Shown here: positions 16,207 to 25,687 of the stretch, in pieces | Layout of the letters: each line of letters opens with the position of its first letter | Position numbering within the stretch: position 1 is the first letter of the stretch | Source: a virus | Strand: one strand, 5' to 3' | Virus record (IMG/VR): IMGVR_UViG_3300046808_001241 | Location: 124,001 to 188,000 of that record | DNA length: 64,000 nucleotides | The notes under the pieces: model-generated | Databases searched by the model: none | What the model saw: the letters and a program-made list of their open reading frames with translations, nothing else | What the model was told of the DNA's origin: nothing | Position numbers and translations under genes: made by a program

Positions 16207-17252
16207 TAGACGAATCCTCCTTCGTATACATCAGTCAAGTTAATAAATGGTTGGTTTGTAGTATAGATGATATCATCTTCTTCCTTACCACTGGTTTGAA
16301 TCATGAATGTTTTTGTGCCGCTTACATCAGATATTAAAGTACGCAACATAACATTATTCTTTTGATCAAGCATGTAAATTTGCTCAAGCTGTGTTGCATT
16401 CAAGTCCGGAATTCCTGCAGTCAGCGAAGCAAATTGTGTTAATATATCAAGTTCGTTCTGAGTAAATAAAGCTTGTTTTGCATACGGTCCTGGAACAGCA
16501 CTCAAACTAGTCACAGTCAAGCCTTCTGGGCATGTTGGAGGCTCTGGTGGAACAAAATGGTTTGGATTGGCGTTTAAACCTGCAGGATCCTCTGAATAAT
16601 AATCGTATATACACTTTGCAGAGTTTTGTACAGAGTCTGGATATGGTTGGAAGAGCTCTTCTGGGTTTTCACCTCCTGCAAAACGTCCATAATCCCCTCC
16701 GTCAGAAATTTGCTTGTTGTTCGGACCAGTTTCAACACCGGGCTCAAACGAATACTCATAACGTTTGCACTTCATGTACCATACATAGTGGCCCATCAAA
16801 GCATTAGTCATCGGAAGGTATTCATCATCCCTTTCAGTTATTTCATAAATCGGTGCTGATCTTCCTCCGGGCCTGTCAGCAGCATATTCCGTTAATTGAA
16901 TGAGATCTCCAGCTTTTGGTTCAAAACCACAGCCAATCTTTTCATAAAATGAAGAAATATGAACAACTGCTGTCATATCACAATCAGCCATAATGCCGAA
17001 CTTAGAAAGCATTAATGAATCGTTTGTAATATCGGTCATTATGATCAAATTTTCTACTTTTCCGAATCTGGAAGTAGGATCTTCCCCATAAAGAAAATTG
17101 TGAGAACTTATTGTATAACCGTTTGTATAGTAGGTAACAGACGTTCCATACTGCTCAATTTGTTCCTTCCACCATTTTGAGTAGTTTTCCCGCTCATTAG
17201 CGTTGTTCCGTTTGTTTAAGAAACGGATCTTGTCTGTTGAAGTTGTTAGCAT
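16206..17252 (-). CDS. 14: gp14-like neck (head-completion) protein with C-terminal extension
   Basis: A 348-residue protein. Residues about 24-190 follow the pattern of T4-like gp14: WWKEQIEQYGTSVTYYTN, then NFLYGEDPTSRFGKVENLII, LSKFGIMADCDMTAVVHISS, PKAGDLIQLTEYA, then YEITERDDEYLPMTN and KRYEYSFE. gp14 joins gp13 at the head-tail interface. Residues about 220-348 are an added domain ending INLTDVYEGGFV that is shared with the two small genes downstream. The start ATG at 17252 overlaps the upstream gene by seven bases. Confidence 0.7.
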   Translation of the reverse strand: MLTTSTDKIRFLNKRNNANERENYSKWWKEQIEQYGTSVTYYTNGYTISSHNFLYGEDPTSRFGKVENLIIMTDITNDSLMLSKFGIMADCDMTAVVHISSFYEKIGCGFEPKAGDLIQLTEYAADRPGGRSAPIYEITERDDEYLPMTNALMGHYVWYMKCKRYEYSFEPGVETGPNNKQISDGGDYGRFAGGENPEELFQPYPDSVQNSAKCIYDYYSEDPAGLNANPNHFVPPEPPTCPEGLTVTSLSAVPGPYAKQALFTQNELDILTQFASLTAGIPDLNATQLEQIYMLDQKNNVMLRTLISDVSGTKTFMIQTSGKEEDDIIYTTNQPFINLTDVYEGGFV

Positions 17253-17734
17253 CTTAATCCGTTAGGTGTCTTTAGCCATTGAAATCTAGGAATTTCATAA
17301 ATTCCTTCGTACCTGTCTTTGTCAATCGGACGAACAGTTGGCATATAAACAATCTTTCTTACTGTTCCTACAGCAAGTCTATTACTCAAAGCCTTTGCAA
17401 GCTTCATAATTTCTTCTGCAAGGAGTCCATCAACATCAACGTCCATTAAGTTCTTGTTTAATTCAATGAGAACGATTAGTTCTGACTTTTTACTTTTAGA
17501 ACCAGGATTACAAGCATTTCCTACCAAATAATAATTTTTTACTCTTTGGGGTTGGCCGCTAGTAAATTGTTCCAAGTCCGAAGTAATTTGTGCATGGATT
17601 GCTGGTAAAAGCATTGGCGGTTCCCCAGTTTCTGAAAAATAAAAGACGGTAGGATCTAATTGATTCGGTCCAATGGGAATTTTGTATACTGTTAGATAGT
17701 CAGCATATTTTTTTTCAAACAAAGGAAATGACAT
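17246..17734 (-). CDS. Conserved-looking protein upstream of the neck gene
   Basis: A 162-residue protein I cannot name. The second half (SELIVLIELNKNLMDVDVDG, then IMKLAKALSNRLAVGTVRKI and YMPTVRPIDKDRYEGIYEIP) looks like an alpha/beta fold, with a loose resemblance to nucleotidyltransferase-type proteins, but no catalytic motif is clear. It is translated just upstream of, and overlaps, the gp14-like gene, so a head-tail joining or virion-maturation role is plausible. A structure prediction would separate these options. Confidence 0.55.
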   Translation of the reverse strand: MSFPLFEKKYADYLTVYKIPIGPNQLDPTVFYFSETGEPPMLLPAIHAQITSDLEQFTSGQPQRVKNYYLVGNACNPGSKSKKSELIVLIELNKNLMDVDVDGLLAEEIMKLAKALSNRLAVGTVRKIVYMPTVRPIDKDRYEGIYEIPRFQWLKTPNGLRC

Positions 17735-17762
17735 AAAACTACTTATTAAAATTTTGCAAGAA

Positions 17763-17786
17763 AAAAGGCTCCCGAAGGAGCCTTTT
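17763..17786 (-). terminator. Intrinsic terminator with UUCG tetraloop
   Basis: Minus-strand RNA would form AAAAGGCTCC-TTCG-GGAGCCTTTT followed by further T residues: a 10-bp stem, very stable tetraloop and U tract. It lies just downstream of the acidic protein gene at 17809-18708. Confidence 0.85.
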
Positions 17787-17808
17787 CTTTAGTTATGAAA
17801 TCTTAGAC

Positions 17809-18708
17809 TTATTTGATAAAGTCGCCTTTTTTGACAGTTGATTTGACTTCAGGCTTGCCTTTTTGGAGGTGGGCTTTCTTGTCACCGAGAGCTTTTGGTT
17901 CAGGGGACGATGAAACTTTGCCGGTGTGGGCCTTGCCACCTTTAGGATGGAGACGACCGATTTTGTTAGCCTTTGCCATTAGCTTCTTTTTCTTGTCGCC
18001 AAGAGCTTTGGGCTTATCTATTGATTCTTTCATCGGAGACTCTTCTTCGCCTTCTTCCTCAGAAAATTCTTCGTCGAAGTCTTCTTCTGAGTACTCTTCG
18101 TCACCTTCTTCCATGTTTTCTTCACCAGCGTCTTCGAGCTTGGAGAGAATTGATGAGAGTTTGTCTTGAAGTTCTTTGAGATCGGAGAGGAGATCGCCTT
18201 CCTCTTCTTCGGTTTCTTCCATTTCGTCTTCCATTTCGTCACCGAGCTCGAGTTCTTCGTCACCAGCTTCCATTTCTGGAGTAGCGGCCATTTCTTCTTC
18301 GAGTTCTTCGTTAAGGGTTTTTTTGAATAATGTTTCGAATGCGCTCATAGTAAAACTTTCTTTTTTAACTTTTTCTTCTTTTTCCTCTTCTTCATCCTTA
18401 GTTGGATCTACTTCAGTATCTTTCATTTCTTTGCCTTCTTCTGCTTTTGTTTCTTTAGCAGGAGCTGAATGTGGCATTGAGGATTTTGTAGCAGTTGGTT
18501 TTGAAGCAGAACCTGTGGTTTCTTCGTAAGCAGGACCTTGCTTCATTTTTGCTTTTTCAGGACCTTCTACTACCTTTGGCTTAGTACCAAAGAGATCTTG
18601 CTTGGCTTTGAGAGTGCCAACTTCATCATGAGAAGGATTTTGTAAAGCGTGTTTTTCAGCTTCGTTGAGAAGGATTTGATCGTAGATATCAGAAAGAGGA
18701 TTTTTCAT
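17809..18708 (-). CDS. Acidic core/scaffold-like protein
   Basis: A 299-residue protein of extreme composition. Residues about 85-230 are Glu/Asp-rich with a heptad-like section (DLLSDLKELQDKLSSILSKL). The last 70 residues are Lys-rich and contain a repeated unit, KPKALGDKKKKLMAK and EPKALGDKKAHLQKG. Acidic, helical, proteolysis-prone proteins of this kind serve as prohead core components in T4-like phages (gp67/gp68-type), but this match is by composition only. It has its own late-type octamer and a strong terminator, so it is a single-gene unit. Confidence 0.55.
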   Translation of the reverse strand: MKNPLSDIYDQILLNEAEKHALQNPSHDEVGTLKAKQDLFGTKPKVVEGPEKAKMKQGPAYEETTGSASKPTATKSSMPHSAPAKETKAEEGKEMKDTEVDPTKDEEEEKEEKVKKESFTMSAFETLFKKTLNEELEEEMAATPEMEAGDEELELGDEMEDEMEETEEEEGDLLSDLKELQDKLSSILSKLEDAGEENMEEGDEEYSEEDFDEEFSEEEGEEESPMKESIDKPKALGDKKKKLMAKANKIGRLHPKGGKAHTGKVSSSPEPKALGDKKAHLQKGKPEVKSTVKKGDFIK

Positions 18709-18717
18709 GTCTTATTT

Positions 18718-18725
18718 TATTTATC
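18718..18725 (-). promoter_or_regulatory. Late-type octamer for 17809-18708
   Basis: GATAAATA on the minus strand, nine bases before the ATG at 18708. It matches TATAAATA at seven of eight positions. Confidence 0.5.
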
Positions 18726-18751
18726 TAATTTGAATTATTTTTTAAGAGTTA

Positions 18752-19138
18752 TTATGGTTTATTTGGCCAGACTACTTCTCCAGGAGTTTTAAATTTATTA
18801 GGAATGTCTCGAAGAGCTTGACGATAGGTTAGCCAGGCTTCTTTAGATGGCTTTGGTGAGGCGTCTTCAAACATAACCCAATCAGATTGAGAAATTAATG
18901 CATTTCTTTTCATTCTAATTTGATCCCAAGTAATTTTAGGAGCTTCTTGTTTAGGGACATCTTTGATTTCCCATTGAGATCCATTCCAAAAAGCAACTTG
19001 TTCAGAAGATACTTTTGGTGGCTCAACTTCTGTTGCAAATGCTGGAACCAAAAAAGAACCTTGAACAAGAGGATCTGGATCAGCTTTTCCTTCTGCTACA
19101 AAAAATTTGGTTGAAGAATCATAATGATAAATTTTCAT
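18752..19138 (-). CDS. Tail-fibre assembly-like protein
   Basis: A 128-residue protein. The C-terminal half, ITWDQIRMKRNALISQSDW, then PKPSKEAWLTYRQALRDIP and EVVWPNKP, is the signature of phage tail-fibre assembly/chaperone-like proteins. The gene at 46987-47340 has the same half with different N-terminus. Each copy is immediately downstream of a CIGDSL-type adhesin gene, here separated by four bases. This suggests it helps that adhesin trimerise or forms its tip. Confidence 0.8.
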   Translation of the reverse strand: MKIYHYDSSTKFFVAEGKADPDPLVQGSFLVPAFATEVEPPKVSSEQVAFWNGSQWEIKDVPKQEAPKITWDQIRMKRNALISQSDWVMFEDASPKPSKEAWLTYRQALRDIPNKFKTPGEVVWPNKP

Positions 19139-19142
19139 ATTT

Positions 19143-19889
19143 TTAGAATTTTATGCAGTAAAGAAGAGGAATGTTTCTAGGGCGACTAGTTCCTGATGTC
19201 CCTTCCGAATTGCCTTTTAAAGCAACCCCAGCAGTTCTAGGAACAGCGGACATTGATGCTCCGCTGTAATCAGATATGGAATAATCATCTACTCCCAATG
19301 TATTTCTGCTAGCAACTTCTGAAGTGCCTGTAACCGATGTTGACCACACCGCAAAATTATTGTTGTCTACGGCCATTAACGATCCTTTTTGCCAAACACC
19401 TATTCCTCTTCCGCTATCAATTCCTCTGGAATCATCCCATGCTCTTACAAACTCTCCTCTAAAATCAGGAAGTCTAAAAGTAGTAGAACCATCTCCTTGG
19501 CTAAAAGATCCTGTAGCACTAGTCGAATACCATGCTGTATCTGTGACTAAATTTCCACTTGCTTGTGCAAAAGTCCACAAATTTGAATAGGTAGATCTGG
19601 ATAAAGATGCTCCGTTTAGTTTAATCCAACCACTGGGAGCAGTTGTTGAAGGAAAAGCCATCACAGAACCAACAGGTACAACAGAGGTAGTAGCAGAAAG
19701 AGTCCTCGTAGAGGCATTCCAATCTAAATCAATAGTTGGACTATCAAAAACGTTTACGGAAGCATCAGGAACACTTGCACTTAATTCACAAACAGCTGCA
19801 GAAAGAGCTGCAAAGTTTCCATTAATCTTTGGAAGAGAAGCTCCAATACATTCATCGCCGTCTATATACTGTACATTGACACAAGACAT
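19143..19889 (-). CDS. Tail-collar-domain adhesin with CIGDSL-type N-terminus
   Basis: A 248-residue protein starting MSCVNVQYIDGDECIGASLP. The ATG at 19889 is chosen because the longer frame (to 19925) would overlap the upstream gene and sibling proteins begin at the same place. Residues about 10-35 (ECIGASLPKINGNFAAL) and 55-75 (DSPTIDLDWNASTRTLSA) form the docking module shared with several adhesins at 47352-57616. Residues about 80-248 (GSVMAFPSTTAPSGWIKLNG, then TFRLPDFRGEFVRAWDD and RPRNIPLLYCIKF) form a phage tail-collar domain. It is likely a receptor-binding fibre tip. Confidence 0.85.
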   Translation of the reverse strand: MSCVNVQYIDGDECIGASLPKINGNFAALSAAVCELSASVPDASVNVFDSPTIDLDWNASTRTLSATTSVVPVGSVMAFPSTTAPSGWIKLNGASLSRSTYSNLWTFAQASGNLVTDTAWYSTSATGSFSQGDGSTTFRLPDFRGEFVRAWDDSRGIDSGRGIGVWQKGSLMAVDNNNFAVWSTSVTGTSEVASRNTLGVDDYSISDYSGASMSAVPRTAGVALKGNSEGTSGTSRPRNIPLLYCIKF

Positions 19890-19906
19890 ACTTTTAATTA
19901 TTACAA

Positions 19907-22900
19907 CTAACCATTTTCTGAACAAGTTGGATCAAAATAATCAAATAATAATTCTAAATTTGTCCAAAGTTGGTTCGACAACCGATTTATAACAGCATTG
20001 GTTACGATTTCGTTTTGACCAAGTATTAGGTCGTCTTTCGAATATACAGGAGCTCTATATGACTTGCAACCAGTTTCAGAATAAAATAATGAAGTTCTAA
20101 ACAGTTCGATGTTATCCCACAACCGATGGAATGATTTCAAATAAACCCAAGGTTGAATATATTCTTCTTTATGAACAAGAATTTCATGTAAGTCCCAATA
20201 AAGTTTTTCTGAAATTACTGCTTTTACGTCAGTAATTTTCATTAGATCTGGAATTTTTAAAATCTTATCCCCAATTGTTACATAAATGTTTCTGAACTTA
20301 TCTTGCATGATAGAATTGTACCCTTGCAAGATAGCTCCTGAACCACACTTATATTCATTTAATAAGAGCTCAAATAAGGTTCCAGTTCTAAAAAACTTTG
20401 TAATTCCAAAGTCATGAGTAATGTAAATTACTTCCCTATTAAAACTTGTATTAATCTTTTTAGGATTTATTACTTCAGCTGGCCAACTATACTCAAACAA
20501 ATACACTCCTTCTGAATCGAAAACATATATAGCTTTAGGAGTCAAGCAATGAGTATTTTGCTGAGAGTCAACACAAACTGATATTGGTGCGTTGTCTAAA
20601 AATTTATCGCTTGTTATTACTTTTTGGCTTTTACCATTGAATGTAAATTTTTTGACACACTCATTTCCTGTATCAGCAATCCAAACATCATGATCTTGAT
20701 CTATATGAATATCGCTTGGGTTATTCAATCCTTGAGGAGTTGTTGCTAAGCCAAAAGTACCCCATGATGTAAACAACTTAAAGGAATCTTCCTTAATAGA
20801 AAATACACTCACTTTAGATAAGACATTATCTAATACAAACACTTTATTTTCATCGGATGCAACGCCTACGATATTTTGGAACGAGAACAGCTCATCAGCA
20901 GCTCCTCTTCTTGCAAGATAGGTTGCAACATAATCAGTTTTAATTAAATGAATTTCTGTTGGATATGCAACTACTAAACGATCTAAAGTACTAATATGTT
21001 CTGCGTCAACTAAGCTACATCTTTGAGTAAACGAACAAGACGGAATCTGAAAATATTGACTATCAATTGTAGAAATCTTCCAGTTGTCCCTGTCACAGTT
21101 CAGAGACTCAGAGTCAGATTCACATTTTTCAAACTTCCATTTTTTAGCAAGATCGGAAGCACATTTTGTATCTTTCCACTTAACGTTTAATTCAGAAACA
21201 TTACAGCGTCTTGATTTCCACTTCCATTCGATACAATATTTTCCTAAGCACGTCGGATCGGTTTGAGAACCTTCACATTCGTGATATTCCCATGTTAATG
21301 GAAAGTTTGTTCCTTCACATTCCAAAGCTGCCCAATTTGCTTCTAATTCAACGTTCGTGGGACATTCAAGATCCTGCCAAACGTAAACCGGAGTAGTGGT
21401 TTCAATTGTTGTAGAAGCAGCTCCTCTGGGTCCAAGCCATCCGTAAAATTTATTTTTTGATTTGTAAAGCCTTGTATATTTGTTGAGATCTTCTAAAGCA
21501 TTATAAATTTTTTCCAAAACACTGTTAACATTGTCTGCAACTGCCCATTCATTAGGAGTCATTCTTGGAGTTTGATTGTAAGGCAACTCAACAGGAGTAA
21601 ACTCTGTTTGAAAATAATCTTCATTTACTTCATCATATTGCTGAACAATTTCAACCATTCCCGGAAACACCACAGTTGTTGGTTGAGAAATATTCGTATT
21701 GGTATTCTTAAGCAAGGCAGTAGCAGATAGATCAGCTACTCCAATCTGATCGAATATCATCGTTCCTGATAAACTAGATCCAGATAAAGTCAAAGTAGTA
21801 GGAGATAGTTCTGATTGCAAAACTATATTTTCAAGTTGATAAGGAGCACTCGGAGTTCCAACAGAGAAAATTTCTACAGGATTGTTTTTGATATTAAAAT
21901 AGTTTTTAACAAACAATTTTGCAAAAGGAACTGGAGATACCGTAGCGCTTACATCAAATGTTTGAGTAGTTTGTTTTGGAATCCAATCAAAGGGAGTTGC
22001 AGAAATTACAATAGTCTTTGTTGCTGAAGTATATACGGCAACTGTAGTATTAAACGTCGAGGCGCATTTAAAATAATCTAAGTTGAGATCTTTATCATAG
22101 CTTAAACCGAATTGATAAGCATAAATGCTAGGCAGAAAGCTTGTTCCTGAGAACGAATCGTATTCCCCACCCCACTCCCCAATATCAGATGTGGCTTCAA
22201 CTCCCCACTTTGATCCATTATATGTTTCTGTTAAAACTCCGGAAGCAGAAGGAACGGTTATAATTCCCAAAAATTTTTGAGAAGAATAATCAAATGGCAA
22301 CGAGAACGAAGGTTGAGAAAACGGAGAATCGAACGAAACTGGAGTAGAGCTTGGATACGACCTTATTTCGATGTCTTCTTTTAAATAGCTATTTGAAGAA
22401 CTTGTTCCTCCCGTAAGGTTCTGAGTCGAGGTGAAGTACGGATAAAACTCTAAATTGCCTGTATTATCTTTATACGTTAAAAGAGGAGCTGTGGAAGGAA
22501 TTGCATTAGTTGTTACAAAAAGACTAACAGGATAAGATTGTTCTAAATCCGGTTCTGATGTAATTGTAGTTGTTGCTGTAGCAGTATTGACCAAAACAAC
22601 ATCTAATAAAGAGGTTGCATCTGAAGTATTCAATATTTCTGTTACACTATTGCCAACAAACCAATTTGCAGTTGCTCCATTGGTTGTCGTTGAAGAAAGT
22701 CTAACAACTTCTGTGTGGCCTTCCCCATAGAAAAATGCTCCTTCTGATTGCGTATAGTTTGAGGAATTTAAATTGATCTGTTGAACTGTTCCTCCTACAT
22801 TTTTAATAACAGAGCTGGGATAGACGATAAACTCTGCTGTCGGAATTGTTGCAACAAACACAGAAGAGAGTTGAAACTCTGCTACAGGTTCAAAATCAGG

Positions 22901-23182
22901 ACTTGCAGTAGAAACAGATACAGTAATAGAACAGACGCAAGGAGTGGTGCAACTAAAGTTGCGAGATGTTTGAAAGGTAAAATCGACATTATTCGAAACA
23001 AATTGAGCAGGAGTTCCGTTATTAAGAGCTGAAGTTACATAGTATTGTGTTCCAAGTTCTTCATCAGGTAAAAGCAAATCGCTTAATTTGATCGAAACTG
23101 TATATGGACTTGCAGAAGTAAGTCTATAAAACAACGAGCTATTAGAAGTTCGTTCAAAATTTGCAAACAAATCAAGAGCCAT
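19907..23182 (-). CDS. Large virion protein with Cys/Trp repeats and NHL-like propeller
   Basis: A 1091-residue protein. Residues 1-600 are beta-rich, with Ig- or fibronectin-like strands. Residues about 598-705 hold a Trp/Cys-rich repeat: VWQDLEC, LTWEYHECEG, CIEWKWKSRRC, VKWKDTKC and KKWKFEKC, roughly every 20 residues. Residues about 725-970 contain NHL-like propeller elements (GLNNPSDIHIDQDHDVWIAD). The C-terminal 100 residues look helical. It is placed at the end of the gp25/gp6 late run, with a late-type octamer upstream, so a baseplate-peripheral or tail-tip protein is likely. No established family name can be given. Confidence 0.7.
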   Translation of the reverse strand: MALDLFANFERTSNSSLFYRLTSASPYTVSIKLSDLLLPDEELGTQYYVTSALNNGTPAQFVSNNVDFTFQTSRNFSCTTPCVCSITVSVSTASPDFEPVAEFQLSSVFVATIPTAEFIVYPSSVIKNVGGTVQQINLNSSNYTQSEGAFFYGEGHTEVVRLSSTTTNGATANWFVGNSVTEILNTSDATSLLDVVLVNTATATTTITSEPDLEQSYPVSLFVTTNAIPSTAPLLTYKDNTGNLEFYPYFTSTQNLTGGTSSSNSYLKEDIEIRSYPSSTPVSFDSPFSQPSFSLPFDYSSQKFLGIITVPSASGVLTETYNGSKWGVEATSDIGEWGGEYDSFSGTSFLPSIYAYQFGLSYDKDLNLDYFKCASTFNTTVAVYTSATKTIVISATPFDWIPKQTTQTFDVSATVSPVPFAKLFVKNYFNIKNNPVEIFSVGTPSAPYQLENIVLQSELSPTTLTLSGSSLSGTMIFDQIGVADLSATALLKNTNTNISQPTTVVFPGMVEIVQQYDEVNEDYFQTEFTPVELPYNQTPRMTPNEWAVADNVNSVLEKIYNALEDLNKYTRLYKSKNKFYGWLGPRGAASTTIETTTPVYVWQDLECPTNVELEANWAALECEGTNFPLTWEYHECEGSQTDPTCLGKYCIEWKWKSRRCNVSELNVKWKDTKCASDLAKKWKFEKCESDSESLNCDRDNWKISTIDSQYFQIPSCSFTQRCSLVDAEHISTLDRLVVAYPTEIHLIKTDYVATYLARRGAADELFSFQNIVGVASDENKVFVLDNVLSKVSVFSIKEDSFKLFTSWGTFGLATTPQGLNNPSDIHIDQDHDVWIADTGNECVKKFTFNGKSQKVITSDKFLDNAPISVCVDSQQNTHCLTPKAIYVFDSEGVYLFEYSWPAEVINPKKINTSFNREVIYITHDFGITKFFRTGTLFELLLNEYKCGSGAILQGYNSIMQDKFRNIYVTIGDKILKIPDLMKITDVKAVISEKLYWDLHEILVHKEEYIQPWVYLKSFHRLWDNIELFRTSLFYSETGCKSYRAPVYSKDDLILGQNEIVTNAVINRLSNQLWTNLELLFDYFDPTCSENG

Positions 23183-23191
23183 TATGCTTAT

Positions 23192-23199
23192 TATTTATT
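23192..23199 (-). promoter_or_regulatory. Late-type octamer for 19907-23182
   Basis: AATAAATA on the minus strand, nine bases before the ATG at 23182. Confidence 0.45.
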
Positions 23200-23203
23200 G
23201 CTG

Positions 23204-25687
23204 TCAGTCGACCCAAAGCACCTCAATTAGATCAACATACATTGGCTGAAGTTGAGTAACCATTTGTTTAATTTGATCTTCAATGATTTGTCTTGTTTTT
23301 GTGTCTTGTATTGCTGTTCCTTTAAGTTTAATTTTATAAAAAGGAGCTTTTGAGCCTGGAAGTTTGTTTTTAAACATCCTTTCAACCGTTTCGATATATT
23401 GAATATTTGGAACAGGAAGCGTCCAATAGATATCATCAGCAGGAATGGATGATCTTAAGAAAAACTGAAACTTGTTATTTTCTAAACAATAGTTATAAAT
23501 CTTGATGTCTTCGAATTCTCCGTTGAAAATGGAAGATACGTATCCAATTTCATCATTGAATCCTGTTTGAGAACCTGCAGAAGATCCAATAAAAAACAAA
23601 GGCTGGTTGTCGTACGACAATTCATATTGGGCGGAATATGGCAGTTCCATTAACAATTGCTCGCCAACATACACAGAAAACTTTTTGTTTCTAAGAGTAA
23701 CGATTATATGCTGCCAGCTATCATTGTCCCAGTTGCTAATAGAAGCTTGTGAACTAAATTGCGTAAAAGTCAATTCTTCTTGAGTTTTGTCTTTTAGCGA
23801 AGCTCTTAAAACAAGCTGAGTTTGATTGTTGTAAGGAGATAAATTTTTAAAAATTCTTCTATGCTCGTATCCAGTAAAGTCTCCTTTAGCTAAAAACTTA
23901 AATTGATTTGCATCTTGATTTAAAACAGAAAGAGTTGTTGAATTGAATAGAGCTAGAATGCTAATTGTATTAATCAACTGACCAGACATGTCGTGTATAT
24001 ACAAATACGGCTCATCAGAATAATAAATTACACAATTCCATTGTCTTGTTTGAGACTCCCTATCATACACGCAGAAAAAGCTAATGTTCTTTTGTTCGTG
24101 ATTAATATCTAGACCAACATCTGTTGTTAGTACAGGATCAGAAAGAGGTTCTGATTTTGAATCTATTACTGTTAAACTATTCCTACCATGCAATACCCAA
24201 AGCCTATCGTACGGATCAATTGCTACATTGGTAGCTTTGTCTGAAAATACGTGATACAGAGTCTCATTACCGTTTTGTTTTTTGTATAAGTTTTGATCAG
24301 AGCGAGGAATAAACCATTGCGTAGTTTCTATAAATTTAGAATCAAAAACATCATTCGAAATATCAAGCTCAAAAAAATCTGCTTCGCTGTTATATCTATA
24401 CGAAGATACTGCAGACAAAGATGTTTGTTGAATAAGAGTGTTAACTAATTCCAATTTAAAATTAAAAGTATATAGAGCGATGTTAGTACGAATTATTACC
24501 GAATTATTTTTTCCGATCAGCATTTCAACTGGAAGTTCGTCAACACCACTGAACGTAAATGGAGTTTTAAGCTTTTTAGTTGAAGCTATTATCTTGCCTG
24601 TGTTGTCTATTTTATAAATTGTTCCAGAATTATCAGAATTACAAACAACTACGTTTTGATCAAAATCGATTGCAATTAGCTTTGGGGAAGCAAATATTTG
24701 TTGAGTGATTTGCACTGACTTATCCAAGTATCCAATAAGTCCTTCGTTAACGTAAAGTACGTGTCCGTAGTTTGTTTCTGGAATTACAAAGAACGGATAA
24801 CTACTCAGCGTTTGAACAAAAACTCCATAACCTCCTCCACTAGAAAAATTGCCAACTAGCTGAGTGGTTTGCGCATCATTCCAATTTGGACTTTGAGCCC
24901 AAAAAGCTAAAGTAAATTCATTTGTCGGACAGTAAGAGGAATTATATGTTAAAATAACCTCTGTATTTTTGTTATTATCGAATCTTATTACAGGATTGGT
25001 AACTCTTCCTGGATCTTCGTCTATTGTATATAGTTCAGATGTAGTTGCGGTCGTTGCAATTGCTGGTTCAATTCCAGAAACGCTATTAACTTGATTCGTA
25101 TTCCAATTTTTGAGATCTAGCTTAATATATTCCCCACTGAGACCTCCCAGTGTGCTGACAATATTGTTTGCAGTAGATTCCCCAACATGAAAGTATTTGT
25201 ACATTACTCCAGGCTCAAACATCATCTTTGACGGAACATCCCTAAAAATTGGATCATTGGGCGTATAAACTGGTCCTTCTGATAGCTGAGCAATTGCGAT
25301 AGAAAATTTAAACGAACCTGGATTATACATCCTATCCATCCATCTTAAAACTCCTTGAGGATCTTTGTATAGCCAACTGCAAAACCAAACGCCATCAGCA
25401 ACATCAGAAATTGGATCACCGTTCGGAGTAACATTTCCAAAGTTTTTTCTATTCTTAAAAATACGATCAGAAGCAGCAGGAAAAGGTCCTCCAGTTGCTC
25501 CATCAACGATCAACGAACTGTCTTTTAGTGAAATCGGCTTAGTATAAAACGGAATGTGAAAATATGTTTCTTTGTCAGCTTTTAGAATGAGTTCTTTTCC
25601 ATCATGCTGATAACCTAGTAAAATCTTTTCAGATCCTTCATCCCTATTTCTGTTTACGTAGAGTTTGTTATAAATTCGATCGCTCAT
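23204..25687 (-). CDS. Large virion protein: LamG-like domain split by a propeller
   Basis: An 827-residue protein. Residues about 230-290 (NPVIRFDNNKNTEVILTY, FTLAFWAQSPNW) start a concanavalin/LamG-like domain. Residues about 300-580 carry NHL/SMP30-like repeats (LIAIDFDQNVVVCNSDNSG, VAIDPYDRLWVLHG). Residues about 640-740 (WQHIIVTLRNKKFSVYVG, then NGEFEDIKIYNYCLE) supply the other LamG half. The last 75 residues differ and may dock to the baseplate. The gene overlaps the one at 25684 by ATGA. A tail-tip adhesin is inferred. Confidence 0.65.
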   Translation of the reverse strand: MSDRIYNKLYVNRNRDEGSEKILLGYQHDGKELILKADKETYFHIPFYTKPISLKDSSLIVDGATGGPFPAASDRIFKNRKNFGNVTPNGDPISDVADGVWFCSWLYKDPQGVLRWMDRMYNPGSFKFSIAIAQLSEGPVYTPNDPIFRDVPSKMMFEPGVMYKYFHVGESTANNIVSTLGGLSGEYIKLDLKNWNTNQVNSVSGIEPAIATTATTSELYTIDEDPGRVTNPVIRFDNNKNTEVILTYNSSYCPTNEFTLAFWAQSPNWNDAQTTQLVGNFSSGGGYGVFVQTLSSYPFFVIPETNYGHVLYVNEGLIGYLDKSVQITQQIFASPKLIAIDFDQNVVVCNSDNSGTIYKIDNTGKIIASTKKLKTPFTFSGVDELPVEMLIGKNNSVIIRTNIALYTFNFKLELVNTLIQQTSLSAVSSYRYNSEADFFELDISNDVFDSKFIETTQWFIPRSDQNLYKKQNGNETLYHVFSDKATNVAIDPYDRLWVLHGRNSLTVIDSKSEPLSDPVLTTDVGLDINHEQKNISFFCVYDRESQTRQWNCVIYYSDEPYLYIHDMSGQLINTISILALFNSTTLSVLNQDANQFKFLAKGDFTGYEHRRIFKNLSPYNNQTQLVLRASLKDKTQEELTFTQFSSQASISNWDNDSWQHIIVTLRNKKFSVYVGEQLLMELPYSAQYELSYDNQPLFFIGSSAGSQTGFNDEIGYVSSIFNGEFEDIKIYNYCLENNKFQFFLRSSIPADDIYWTLPVPNIQYIETVERMFKNKLPGSKAPFYKIKLKGTAIQDTKTRQIIEDQIKQMVTQLQPMYVDLIEVLWVD

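Noticed and set aside
17813-18529. Ser-rich + strand frames opposite the acidic protein gene
   Set aside because: Low-complexity antisense translation of Glu/Asp codons; no start signal or relatives visible.
19889-19925. Upstream start for the tail-collar adhesin
   Set aside because: It would overlap the preceding gene and add 12 residues not found in sibling CIGDSL proteins.
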